DNA of 64,000 nucleotides from positions 12,091,726 through 12,155,725 of the forward strand of contig OZ024876.1 of assembly GCA_964017185.1 (NCBI GenBank), written 5' to 3'. The position numbers and the translations under genes were made by a program. This DNA comes from Rugalucina vietnamica (taxonomy: Eukaryota; Mollusca; Bivalvia; Lucinida; Lucinidae). Shown here in pieces: positions 22,220 through 34,800 of the stretch. The notes under the pieces were generated by a model that worked only from the letters and a program-made list of their open reading frames with translations, was not told where the DNA came from and searched no databases. Each line of letters starts with the position of its first letter. Within the stretch, counting starts at the first letter, position 1.

Positions 22220-22587
22220 GAAAATAAGCAAATTTTCTTTTTATTTTAAATACACGGGCATTTTCCAATTCACAAGGCAGGAGGTGAAAATGCAAAAACC
22301 AAAAAATTTTGAAAACACAAATAATTTTGGTACCACATTGTTCCTAACGTACTAACTAAGAAAATGAATACCCACACTTTATGTTTTCGTTCATAAATAA
22401 CGGAGTTATATGCGTTTGAATTTCTGAAGTGAGACACATTTAATGACGTCAAGTAAATGGAAACGTCAGAAGTAATCCAAAATCTACAGTGAAGATATAG
22501 GCTGTTATCATATATTTACTGTAAAATACGTTCTTTTTACATATGCGATACAGGCGCAAGTCCTATGCACGTATCGGGACACCATAT

Positions 22588-22771
22588 CTCGAAAGCTGTA
22601 TCAGTTCAAAATTTGTCAAAATCCATATCTCCCTAGGGAGATATGGACTCATATCACACCCCCATATCACACCCCAAATCTCGAAAGCTGTATCAGTTCA
22701 AAATTTGTCAAAATCCATATCTCCCTAGGGAGATATGGACTCATATCACACCCCCATATCACACCCCAAAC
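22588..22771. repeat. Two tandem 92 bp units with a perfect 24 bp palindrome
   Basis: The unit starts CTCGAAAGCTGTATCAG at 22588 and again at 22680, nearly identical. Each carries CCATATCTCCCTAGGGAGATATGG-type self-complementary sequence (12 bases per arm) followed by CATATCACACCCC repeats. Confidence 0.85.
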
Positions 22772-23037
22772 CTCATATCACATCTCACGTGACCCCCACA
22801 TTCGGAGCGCTCTGTTCTATTCAATAGTACGTTGTAAATTGTTCTCAATTTATAAATCAATTTTTTGTATTTGAATTTTCTGTATTAATGGTTAAATGTT
22901 ATTGAATAAAATTTGTGACCAGAATTTTTTTTTTCACTCTTTCTTTTTTCCACTTGAAATTATGTTGGGAAACATTTTGTGCATTGAACTGTATCAAACA
23001 CTTTTTTTTTTTTCAATAAAAATATATGATAAAGAGA

Positions 23038-23210
23038 TCATGATATGGCAATTTTCATACCATACCCCGTATCAACCCTCGACTTCCGTATCAGCCCGAG
23101 ACTCCCATATCAGCCCTCGGGCCTTTGGCCCTCAGGCTGATATGGGAGTCTCGGGCTGATACGGAAGTCTCAGGTTGATACGGGGTATGATATGAAAATT
23201 GCCATATGAT
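23038..23210. repeat. 173 bp hairpin repeat
   Basis: Near-perfect inverted repeat centred on GGGCCTTTGGCCC (about 23125). The arms contain GTATCAGCCCGAGACTCCC and outer ATATGGCAATTTTCAT with its complement. Within each arm the ..TATCA.CCC..GACT.CC motif is itself repeated about every 26-28 bases. Confidence 0.88.
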
Positions 23211-23570
23211 AATCTCTTAATATCAGTCACTAGTGACTTTTGATATCAGTGAGATTTGATATCAGTGAAATTTCATATCAATGAAAATACCAATTTTATC
23301 AAGTTTTGATATACATTGGTTTTCACTGTGAAGTATAAAATAAACTGTATTCCTTTTATTAAGCTGACATTTTCAAATAAGCACAAATTAATGCACATTA
23401 CGATCACCTTCTGAACATATACGTATATTACCATTAGTTTTCTTTATGATTGTTTTATAATTTCCGCCCGGTTTGAGCGCTCATTATATAAATGATCATG
23501 AATTCATAATGTTTTTTAAATTCTCATTATGTTCATAGAATTTGATGACTGAGAATAGAGAGTTTTAACT

Positions 23571-23801
23571 GAGCCGCTGCACAAGAAAACAACGATCTGC
23601 ATATGCGAAAACAAAGACAGATGAACTGTGCAGTAACTGTACAGATGATCAGCACTTTTGTTTTCGCTATACGGATAGAACTACCCCTCTTCTTCTAAAA
23701 TAAGAAATTTCAAGCTTCTAACTATTTTCTTTGGCTGTACAGTCTAGTTTGTGTCAGACCTGATCGGAAACCAGATTGTTGGTTTTCTCACGCAGCGTCT
23801 C
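23571..23801 (+). mobile_element. MITE family A, copy 8
   Basis: Diverged forward copy (GAGCCGCTGCACAAG start, CGCAGCGTCTC end). The central palindrome is changed to GTGCAGTAACTGTAC. Confidence 0.75.
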
Positions 23802-23901
23802 ATTTGTAAGTTGTAGAACATACGGATAATACCTCGGACTGATGATAGTGTTAAACCTTGGAAACCTTTAATTAAGCCCAGTTATGAGGAAACCAACAAA
23901 T

Positions 23902-24122
23902 GAGCCACCAACAATGTGGTTTCCGAACAGGTCCGACACAAACCGACATGTACAAGCACAGAAGCAGGCTAGAAGCTTGAAATTTCGGATTTAAGAAGAA
24001 GAGGAAGTGTACTATCCGTGTAGCGAAAACAAAGGCGCTGATCAGCTTCGCGGTTACCACGAAGCTGATCTGCGTCTTTGTTTTCGCCTATGCAGATTGT
24101 TGGTTTTCCCATGAGGTGGCTC
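23902..24122 (-). mobile_element. MITE family A, copy 9
   Basis: Reverse copy that lost part of its left inverted end (GAGCCACCAACAAT). Exact AAAT duplication on both sides (23898-23901 and 24123-24126). Confidence 0.85.
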
Positions 24123-24126
24123 AAAT

Positions 24127-24246
24127 GGTCTCCGAACTTCAGATCCGACACAAATTATCCTGTACAAGCACAGAAGATGGCTAGAGACTGGAAATTCTGG
24201 ATTTAGAAAGTAGAGGAATTGTACTATCCGTGTAGTGAAAACAAAA
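24127..24246 (-). mobile_element. MITE family A half copy
   Basis: Directly after copy 9. It begins at GGTCTCCGAACTTC and stops at GTAGTGAAAACAAAA, so only the left half is present. The rest of the element is missing. Confidence 0.65.
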
Positions 24247-24424
24247 CGATCAATGTTTGGAGCAAAAAGAAGAAAAACTATCAAATGAAATTGTTAAATT
24301 TCGAAAACTGCAGAAAAATGTGTATATTATATAGGCATGTTTTCGTAATGAGAACACAAAATGCGTATTTTCTTAAGCCGCCATATATACCTTAAACGCA
24401 ACCGAATTAGTCTAAATAATTAAT

Positions 24425-24658
24425 GAGCCACCTCGTGGGAAAACCAACAATGTGGTTTTCGAACAGGTCTGACAAATACCGGCCTGTACAAGCACAGAAG
24501 ATGGCTAGAAGCTTGAAATTTCGGATTTAAGTAGAAGAGGAATTGTACTATCCGAGTAGCGCAAACAAAGGCGCTGATCAGCTTCGCGGTTACCGCGAAG
24601 CTGATCTGCGCCTTTGTTTTCGCCTATGCAGATTGTTGATTTTCCCATGAGGTGGCTC
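24425..24658 (-). mobile_element. MITE family A, copy 10
   Basis: Full-length reverse copy with a perfect central palindrome (TTCGCGGTTACCGCGAA). Flanks TAAT/ATTT do not match. Confidence 0.87.
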
Positions 24659-24837
24659 ATTTGTTTGAACATTCGGCAGTTCTTTATCTAACGTATGTCA
24701 TATAGTATAAGTTTCAAATATCATAATTTTTGAAAACCAAATTATGATGTAAGATAAAGTTCAGCATGCGAAAACTGTCTGAAAAATGGAAACATGTCTA
24801 AATATTTACAAACATTGGAGCTTCAAATCACGTTTGT

Positions 24838-25053
24838 GCGCCGCGATGTGAGAAAACTGGTCTTCAGGGTTTCCGACCGGCCCCGACACAAGCCCGATTG
24901 TATACCCACAGGGAAAAAAGCGAGAAATTTCAGATTTACAAATAAGAGTTATTCTACTATCTATGGAGCGAAAACAAAGACGCAGATCAGCTCTGTAGTA
25001 ACTGCGCCTTTGGTTTCGCATAAGCAAAATCTTGTTTTCTCATGATGCGGCTC
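24838..25053 (-). mobile_element. MITE family A, copy 11
   Basis: Diverged reverse copy of the GGTCTTC-ended subfamily (GAGAAAACTGGTCTTC start, CATGATGCGGCTC end). The palindrome is shortened. Confidence 0.75.
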
Positions 25054-25169
25054 AAACCATAACGTGAACAGGTTTAAGCGGCATAAGTTTTTAGTGTCAG
25101 TCAAGAGTATTTCAATAATGATGGGCCGTCAGTATCGTTTCCTGTGTATTAAACGGACCAGTAGTATGG

Positions 25170-25281
25170 GGTGTTAAATATGTCTTAATGAAACGTTCTG
25201 GAGCGAGAGGTGATCGACCGTCTGAGTTCTCGATCCGGAGACCAACACAGTTCCCCCACTGGGCCACCGCCAGCCACACTA
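25170..25281 (-). mobile_element. tRNA-derived SINE fragment
   Basis: Minus strand reads TGGCGGTGGCCCAGTGGGGG and then GGATCGAGAACTC, a decayed A-box and B-box layout. MITE family B copy 3 truncates or abuts it. Not a functional tRNA. Confidence 0.5.
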
Positions 25282-25563
25282 CATCAGGAAAACATGTCCG
25301 TGCAATGTATACCCCCTTGAACCCCACTTTTATATAGAACAACTGGGTTTAACAGGGGTGTACATATTTTTCTTATTTTTGCTCCAAAACATTCATTATG
25401 GGTACTCGTTAGAACCGCCTCGTCGAGGCGGTTTTAACGTGTACCCATAATCAACGTTTGAGCAAAAAAAAATATTTAAAACGTCAAAATTGTTCCAATG
25501 CAATTTTCAGTTTGTGCTTCTGAAAAAAGACTCTATAGATTACATGGGCAAGTTTTCGCAATG
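25282..25563 (+). mobile_element. MITE family B, copy 3
   Basis: Nearly complete: CATCAGGAAAACATGTCC start, central CGTTAGAACCGCCTCG hairpin (25407-25439), end in ATGGGCAAGTTTTCGCAATG. It lies 76 bases upstream of the phosphatase-fold gene start codon. Confidence 0.85.
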
Positions 25564-25638
25564 AAGTGATGTTTTAGAGAACATACTTTATATAGGCGCG
25601 TTTGCATAATGTAATCTACTGCGATAGCCATCACTTCA

Positions 25639-25836
25639 ATGTTCAAAATGGCTGTAGTCGCGAATTTGTTACGTTTTGCCCACTATTTTGGATGTTTTAT
25701 CCAGTTATCGTCGACACTTCGGATTGCGAGTTTCAACGCGGGGCTAGCACCGACCGTGCCATATTTTGAGGACCGTAGGGATGAAGTAGTACCCGCTCTT
25801 GAGGAATTAAACGCAGACATCCTGTGTCTTCAGGAG
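25639..25836 (+). CDS. Phosphatase-fold gene, exon 1
   Basis: 66 codons, ends phase 0 at GAG|gtaaat just after LCLQE. Carries the possible signal sequence and SFN motif. Confidence 0.83.
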
Positions 25837-28800
25837 GTAAATATTGTTTTTCAAACCTCATGACCAGCCAACATTTTGGACATTTGGGTATACATACTAA
25901 AGAATCCGAAACTAAAAATTGCAATATCTGCGCAACTGGGTAGCATAGCTCAATGTGTTTATTGTCTCATAAACAAAGAATCAAGATTATAGACATTTAT
26001 ATGCGATGATAAGCATTTGTTGGTTAGTTCGTTGATTTGGTGTTGTACGTCCTACTAAACAGCTAATGTCATATGGAGACGGGACCTCGGTTTAAAGTCT
26101 CCTCCGAAAGACTGGATAAACAATCGACAGATTTGAGTATGCAACATATGAGTAGTTCAATTCTGAGTCGGTTCAATTACGAGTCAACTATTATGTAGTT
26201 GCACACCATGGTTTATGTCGGAACTACCAGGCGAAATCCGTGACAAGTAGGCCTACTTTCCATGAAATGAATGAGAATCTCCTATTCGTTATACAGGTAT
26301 GGTTTTCGAGAGATGTAGCACGCATCGTTCGTGATTTGAGCATCACCTACCAGCATTCCTACAGCTCTGTTCACTACACGGTGGACCACTTGGCCCAGGT
26401 GTCACCTATAGAGGCACCTTGCATGTCACCGAAGTTCTTTCTCCAATTTCTGCCATGTTTGAGCATGCGCTGTATCAGTTCCGGTGGAGAAGAGAGCTAC
26501 TTGGCATGCGCAGAGCGGGAATGTGGTCTCCTCGACTTGGAACAACATTGCGTCTCCTGTCTCGTAATGACAGAGTCAGCGTCCCCTGTTCAAAGGTACT
26601 ATATAGTCAAACATTGGTGTTCGTAATTCACCTGTTAAATGTTTGTTGAGTTTGATTCGCTATTGTCTAAAGCCCGAGGTATCATATCAACAGAGTTATC
26701 TCCCCTTATGTGATTGAATGTGCCAAAATTTAGTGTTGTTGCGTAAAGCTGAGATACGTTCGTAGTACTAAGTAGAATAATATTCCCGTAGTAGTCGTGT
26801 TTGAAACAATATTTTATATACGAATATAGTCTTCCTCTTTTATCATATCTTTACAGCTGCTTTATGGACGTGGGCAACCGGTTCAACACAGCAGGTCTAC
26901 TACTGTTGAGCAAATATCCACTTCTCGAAGCCAGCGCCACCAGGTTTGAGCCAGATGGGAACCTAGTGTTACCCAGGGGCTACATCTCTGCACAGGTGCG
27001 ATATGGTTCAAAAGAGTTCTTCAAAGCTGAAAATGATTAAGAAGATTTGAGAATTTTTAATAAATAAGATTTGTTTAAAGTTGAAAATGGTCGAGAAAAT
27101 TTGAGAATTAAGTTCCATGCATTAAAATGAAGGTAGACACATCCAAATAATTAGTTTGAGGCGCTTTATGAGAAAACCAGACTTTTGTCTATGCGAAAAC
27201 AAAGACGCATATTAGATAAGCCTTTGTTTTCGCTACTCGGATAACTTCTCCTCTATCTCTACCCAAAACATCAAGATTCTGACTTTCTTCTGAGACTGTA
27301 CAGGCCGGTTTGTGTCAGACCTGGTCGGAAACCCCGAAGACAGGTTTCCTCGCTTCGCGGCTCATTTTACATGTAATTGATCGTCTTGGTTTTTTGTTTT
27401 GAAAATACTGAAAAATTCTCAAATTATTCCTAAGCGCATATATACCAGTACTAGATGGCAAACACGATTCGGAACATCTCCAACGAGTGTACGTATGCAA
27501 TCAACAAATCTTACCCTCTTTTTAGGTGGGCAGTCTCGGTCACGTGGTATGTACGCACTTAACAGCCAACTTGGGGCCTGTCTACTTCGAAAGTAAGCAC
27601 ACATTATGTCATTTACTTGCTCTTGTTACGAATATGCGTTTAAATCCCAGACTTTGCCGTTCCAATGCGGTTCCGGCGATTCCTCTATTATTAAAGCGTT
27701 CATCCAAGTTTGCATCTGTTTAGTCTGTCGACCTGCCTCTCTGATATGCACGCAATTTTAGCTCAAATGCACGAAGTGCAAAGAGCTATATATAGTAGTC
27801 ATTTTGGAATTCAAAATGGTGACACTCATATTTTGCTTGAGATGTTTCAGAAAAGTGAAATTTTGAAGAAAAAAAAAAGCAGTTTCTAAAAGATGGTGTA
27901 TAGACAGTAACTTTCTATTTCCTGGGCATTTCTAAACCTAGACGGGATATTCCCATCGGTGTTTCGTTATACTCCACACCTCGTCCAGCGAAAGTGGAAC
28001 GAGGTACCGAAGTGGAGCGGAGTGAAGGCTAGCCAGCTGATCTATAAAAGCCCGTGCCATAGTGTCGCTCATTGTCAACTTCGTTCATATTGTTTTATTC
28101 TGTGACAGAGCTGCCATTCAGTAGCTGGCAAGCCCAAAGCGTGGCTGAGGCCCATAAACTCACGGAACTGGTACGGATGGACGAGCAGGCTGTTATCATG
28201 GGGGATTTGAACAGCAGCCCTGGTGTACCAGAACATGACGTCAAGGAGGATATGGAAGGTGAGCCGCAACACTCGAAAACCGGTATTCGGGGTTTTCGCC
28301 ACCAAGTCTGACACAGACGGGCATGTGCAGTAACAGAAGATGGCTAGAAGCTTGAAATTTCGGATTTAGGAAGAAGAGGAATTGTACTCTTCGTGTAGCA
28401 AAACACAGATGCACTGATCAGCTGTGCAGTTATTGCACAGCTGATCTGCACCTGTTTTCGCAAATACAAATATCCGGTTTTCTCACGACGCAGCTCGTGC
28501 AGTTTTATTTAAGAAATGACTCATTTTTCTGATGTTCATGGAGCTATGAACCACAGTGGGTCGCGTGCAAAGTGAATGAACCTCGGAAGGCTTCATGTCA
28601 AGCTTTGCTAGCGACCCACAGTGGTTCATACATCCATGAACATCAGAAAAATAACTCATTGCTTATATTTACATTTATTTCTCTCTATCGTTTGTTGAAA
28701 AATTATCAAGACGATCATTTATAAGCAAATAGAGAATTTACACACAGTGTGTGTTGAAACTGCGTTGACGTCATGACGTTTACAACGTCCAATCACATTG

Positions 28801-31800
28801 GTGAGACCCATGGTTTTTCATGACGTCAAGTTTGATTATGTGACGTCGCGTGACACGATGTTGTTCATGGAACTATGAATTGCATTTCAATTCAGATAGA
28901 TTCATTTAAGACTTTACATCAGAAATGTTAATATTACGATATGCAATACACACACTGGTAAATGTAAAAGTACTGGAGCTGGTTGCAACGCACTGGTGAA
29001 GATTAAATTACGAAATGGAGTAAGATTAAAATGGTGGAAAAGGTAAACAAACCTTGTACCTCTCTTCATTATCATTCCCTTATTAATTTGTGTGAGTGTT
29101 ATTTGCCATTTCACCTGGCGCAGAGAAGGGCGGAAGCGTTGTAGTTTATGATTTTATCACGCAATAGGTGATTTATTTCATGGTTTAGAAGCCAAATCCG
29201 ATACAGTTTTACCATCATGATTGGTGGCATGTGTTTTCGTGCCAAAATTGAGGGAAAATGCATGTCTGAGCATAGTTTTTGTTATATTATCATATATTTA
29301 TGAATAAACATTCAAGAAACACGATTCCTGATCGCCAAATTTTTCTTGGTACCGAAGCAAATGTTTTATTGAGGATTTTCTGTTACAACGCACCGGGAGC
29401 ATTTTTTGAAGCATTGGTACAACGCACTGGTGGTTACACAAACTTGCTTCAGGGTTGCGTCTAACTCGTCCAGAAAAACAGAGACATTATTTTACAGTGT
29501 TCATTTATGAAAAAAAAAAACAAAAAAAAAAAACACTGAATTTTGATACATTGCTGACAATGACCACAACTGTGTTTTCATTACGCCATCTAATATGCAA
29601 AGACTTACAAGGCTGTTAAATGACAATTTTAATATGAAAATTTGATTTTTGTCCTCTTCTTACGTAAACAAAACAGGTCACAGGTGATTGTTAGAGTACA
29701 CACAATCTATGTGTCGAGCAAAAATAAGAAAAAATGTTTACCCCTGTATCCCCTGTTTAGCTATATAATGTGGGGTCTGAGGTTCTCGGACATAATTTTG
29801 AGGTATTTTCTTGCTTTACTTTCCATGTTTTCAAAACTAGAACACATTTATTCTCATCATCCTACTAACAGTTCTTGTCCATCAACCTGAGCACCCAGAT
29901 CAGCGAGAAAAAAAGAAAGGTACAAACGTATTATGTCCTAGTTTTCAAATAGGTCCATCTAAGTTTTAAGGACTTTATTTAACTGGATATGGCGAAGACT
30001 GTGCCTTGTTTTATTAATGCTTACAACCGTTCATATTTTTGGGGCTCATTGGTGTTTTTTTGGTTGGTCTGCAGATGCCCTGATTGCTTTTCTTCCCGGC
30101 TTTACTTATATTTATACATATTCTTTGTGACGAAAATAGTGCTATAATCCAATTTGAAGTACTGAAACCGATCGCACAGATGTACACTGTAGCTCAATGG
30201 GTGTTTCGTCGTTGCATATTATGGAAGTGGTACGAAGTACCGAAGTGTGATAGAATAATATGGCTGTAACAGTTTTATCGCTTTATGAAGGATCTTTGAC
30301 AGTGGTAATGGGAGTACAATGTATAGCTGCTCTGTATTTTGAAAAAAAAAATTATAAAAGTTGATAAAATGCTTCAACCATCATACGTTATTTTAGCATA
30401 ATGGACTTTGGTCCCCATTTTGATACATGTATGGCTACATTTTTGGGCTAATACAGCTACTTTTTATATTGAACATATAAGAAAACAGAAAACTTTTTTT
30501 TGAACATTGTTCCCCACCCCCCACCCCCCCCCCCCGCCACCGCGTACCAAAAGTCCTTTTGCATGTTGATAGGTCATCATAAAGTACATATTTTATTTGA
30601 ATGGCGTGTTGGTACTCGGGGAGTGAGGGACACTGTTGCCCAGTCAAAAATGTAACCAGAAAACTGTGTACATATATATATAAAATAGTTATGAATACTT
30701 TAAAAGGTGAGAATGGCAGAAACTATGTTCTTTTCTATAAAGTACAATTAAGCGTGACGTACATGTACTAGTTTTGTCATCTGATACGTGAAAATAAATT
30801 TAACCATTTTTCATTTTTGATTCATCAAAAAAATAGAGAAATAACGTTTCATGGAACAAACTTTTGCACCAGTCTATACAAATATAAGTTAACACATGCA
30901 CGCCCCTTAATCTTTTAAAGCACATGGCTGGATTCAACATGTGGAGAGATCAGTCTTGATTAAAGGGAAAATATCGGGGCAGTTGTCCCTCAATGCATAG
31001 ACTATACATTCGAAAGTTGTCAGTATTAAAATTGTGTCATGGATGATCTCTAAACATTTTGGTGTCAGCGTCATGGAATGAAGATTTTGACGTCTTTAGG
31101 CATTTGCTTTATCAAACTTCTTAATCCATGATTTACAGGGACTGTGAATCTAGTCAAATACTTAAGTGGTATCATCTTGGTTTACTCTAGACAGTATGTC
31201 TTGACTCATTTAGACCAACAATATTTCACTGAAGTTCTTCTTACTCTATACATTTCATTGCTGTGCATAATGTAAGGATAGCAGGGTGTGTTATAGCTAA
31301 ACAGGTGTATATGCCGTAGTTTTAACACTGAAAAATATTTGATCAATGTAGGAACATTTAAACAACAGAAGACATTTAGATTTCATATGTATCTAATTTG
31401 AATAATGGCATGCGTGCATTCATTCATTCATTCATTCCAGACTTGCAAATAAATTCTGTGTCATTTTATGTTTGCCAAACACATACAGTAATTGAGGCAT
31501 CCATGAGAAAATGTGTTTTGTATATACATATAACAAACTTGAAGTACAGATCAGCTGGTGGTAGTCGCCAATGGCATGGACATAGTTTGCTTCCTCTGTG
31601 TTTTTAAACCCCGTTTTGTGAAGTATTTTGCAATGTTCTTTGGCTACATAACTTGGTTTTATGGTCTTCCTGTTTGGAAACTAATGACAGATTTTCTCAT
31701 GACTTTGCTTAATTGTTTGCAGTGATATACAGGTAACTCCCAAAATAATTTATGAAAATAATGTCTCTTAAAAGCATCAAACTTTTGAGATGAATTTTAG

Positions 31801-34800
31801 GGGGGTTAAGACCCTTGACACTGAGCTAAATGTTTAAAAATCACAACAATGTTGGAACTGAATACAGATATGCAACAAAAAATGATTTTATTCCAATTTA
31901 TATTTTCAAATTTTGGACCCTTACATCTGCTTCGCCAGCAATTTCTACAGTATGTGGGGGAATGCTTCACACATTATAGCATTTATCCGTTCTTAAGACA
32001 TCATACTACCCTCCTCATTGCAAAGTTGTAGCAGAAATTGCTTTAAAACGAAGTTTTGGGCTTTGAAAACAAGGCACAGATTACAGGACATAGTCAATGA
32101 TCCTTAAAAATGTTTAGTCAATACATTTGTTACGCATTCAGTTTAAAATATGACCTATAAAAAGGATATGTTGACTCGTAAAGACAAGTTTATGTTGTAG
32201 TTTACATAGAATTTTTATAATTAACCGTTTTAAAATAATGTATGTTTTTTTTTCTGGGCGAGTTATATGTTTTGTCTGTGTGAAATCAACAAGTTTGTGT
32301 TATCACCAGTGCGTTGTACCAATGCTTCAAAAATGCTCCCAGTGCGTTGTAATAGAAAATCCTCAATAAAACGTTTGCTTTGGTACCAAGAAAAATTTGG
32401 CGATCAGAAATCGTGTTTCTTGAATGTTTAGTCATAAATATCTGATAATATAACAAAAACTATGCTCAGACATGCATTTTCCCTCAATTTTGGCACGAAA
32501 ACACATGCCACCAGTCATGTTGGTAAAACTGTATCGGATTTGGCTTCTAAACCATGAAATAAATCACCTATTGCGTGATAAAATCATAAACTACAACGCT
32601 TCCGCCCTTCTCTGCGCCAGGTGACATGGCAAATAACACACACACAAATTTATAAGGGAATGATAATGAAGAGAGGTACAAGTTTTGTTTACCTTTTCCG
32701 CTATTTTAATCTTACTCCAGTTCGTAATTTAATCTGCACCAGTGCGTTGCAACTAGCTCCAGTACTTTTACATTTACCAGTGTGATACATGTACACCGAA
32801 ATTTGTCGACAACCTGTCCTGCTGATTGTAAAACTATCCGCCTACGTTTTAGTGAGTCTTTAGAATCCATATGAATGCCTCCCACCCCCACCAGACCCCC
32901 GACCAGCTTTATGTTGATTTTATTCTTTTTGTACATGTACCTTTTACACTGCTGGGAATCATGTGACCGCAAATGTTTCCATATACACCAAAATGTAAAC
33001 AAATGACGTCATCAGTTTTGTTTTCTTTCCAAATAACTTCAAGATACGCCTGTTGATTTTTATGCCACCTAGTGCATTCCATGGACAACCCTATTTGGAA
33101 GAATTTGAGCCATTGTTTGTGTCATTTCACCTGGCCAGTGTTTCAAACACTTCAAAAATTCACTTAAAATACGCTGTTACCCTACACACATAAGCTTTAT
33201 TTCCTTCAATATCTTAAATATTAAATGTTAATCGTTACATTGAAATTCATTACATACTGCTGTGGTATTATAAAAACGTGGGAAGTTTTTTTCATAACGG
33301 ATAAAACCAAATTCTGCAATTTTACGAGCAGATTACTTTGCTAGATACCATGTACACAGCAAACCAAATTGATTCCTTCCACACAAACAAATTATGTTCT
33401 TATTTTCTGTCAGTTTAATATTAAATTTTAAGTAGATGAATTTTGGCTCTCTAAAATTGATTAGGTCCAATACAATGATGGACATAGCCATGTTATCGCT
33501 AGTTCAGAAAGTACTAGATCATACAAACTGTGTGACTCTTTACCACTCATATCCATCAATAGTCTTTTAAATGTTTCATGTTGAATACCTTTTTCTTTCT
33601 TCATTTCTTTATTTACTATACCCGACAAAATTAGAAACGTAATAATGCCATTAACCAATTTTCCATAAAGCTCATAAGAATTAACAAAATTTTATGGATT
33701 CCATTTCATAGATATGCTATTCGATCACACTTTTGAACAATGGGCAAAAACTGTGCTTCAAAAATTAGCCATCAACCAGGTGGGGGTCATATGTTAAGTC
33801 ACTTTAAAATTGCACCTTTTTTACCCTCACTTTGGTATTTGCTTTAGATGTTTAGAATCTTTTGAGTACACTTCAACGACCCCAGACACACACTCTTTGC
33901 ATCTTTTATTCTCATTTTGTTCAAACATGGACTCTTAAAGGGAAAGGCAAGGTTAAAACACAATGCATCTTAAATGAAAGTAGGTGCCTCTCTTAACAAT
34001 TTGGTACAAGTTTTATTAAAATCAGATGGATATTGAGAAAGTTGTGTTGGTTTGAATATACATTAATTTCTGTTAAAAGATGCGGCCATCTTGGATATTC
34101 ATTAGGCTTAATGCCGTCATAAAGTTCTACTTAAATATGCATAATTAATAATAATGAAACCTTATTAATATTTTTCTGTTAATTTTTGTTACACTGGTTT
34201 GTACTATTGATTTACTATCAATTTTGGACGTATACCTCCATAAAAAATTTGAAATATAGAATTTATTCATTGTTTATGGTTTTACAATTTTCTAATTAAA
34301 TATTCACTTCGTTCCAAAACTTCAAATCACAATATCTCACTTAATCCTTGACCGATTTGAACAAAATTTGCACCAAAATGTTTCTTAGATCAGACATTGA
34401 GTTTAAAAGGTATTGTCGTTGAACGTTCTCCTTTAAGGCTTGGTAGCCCTTGTTTTAACCCTAATTTAAACAAAAATGCTTACTGGAGCTAAACCGTATA
34501 AGCCATGAAAAGTTTTAGGCTAACTTTTATTAGCTGTACCGATCAAGAGCGATCAAATTAGAACGATTCAAGTGGGTAATGATCAGGAAAAGGCGCAATC
34601 ATAATGAAATTCCTATTTGCGCAATGTCGGCGTTTAGTGTATGCATAGCTCTTAGCGTCGTTTTGTTTTGATTTTCCAATGACGTTGCAAGCTGTAGAAT
34701 CTTATTTTGTTTGTTTCTGCATAATTAAGTCCTAAAGCGGGTAAACATATTGTTCATTTTTATTTTAAATTAGTTATGCGACAATTGATATACCCTAATT

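Noticed and set aside
29642-32031. Several 60-82 codon frames inside the 28951-32784 element
   Set aside because: No similarity to any transposase motif and AT-rich composition expected for chance frames.
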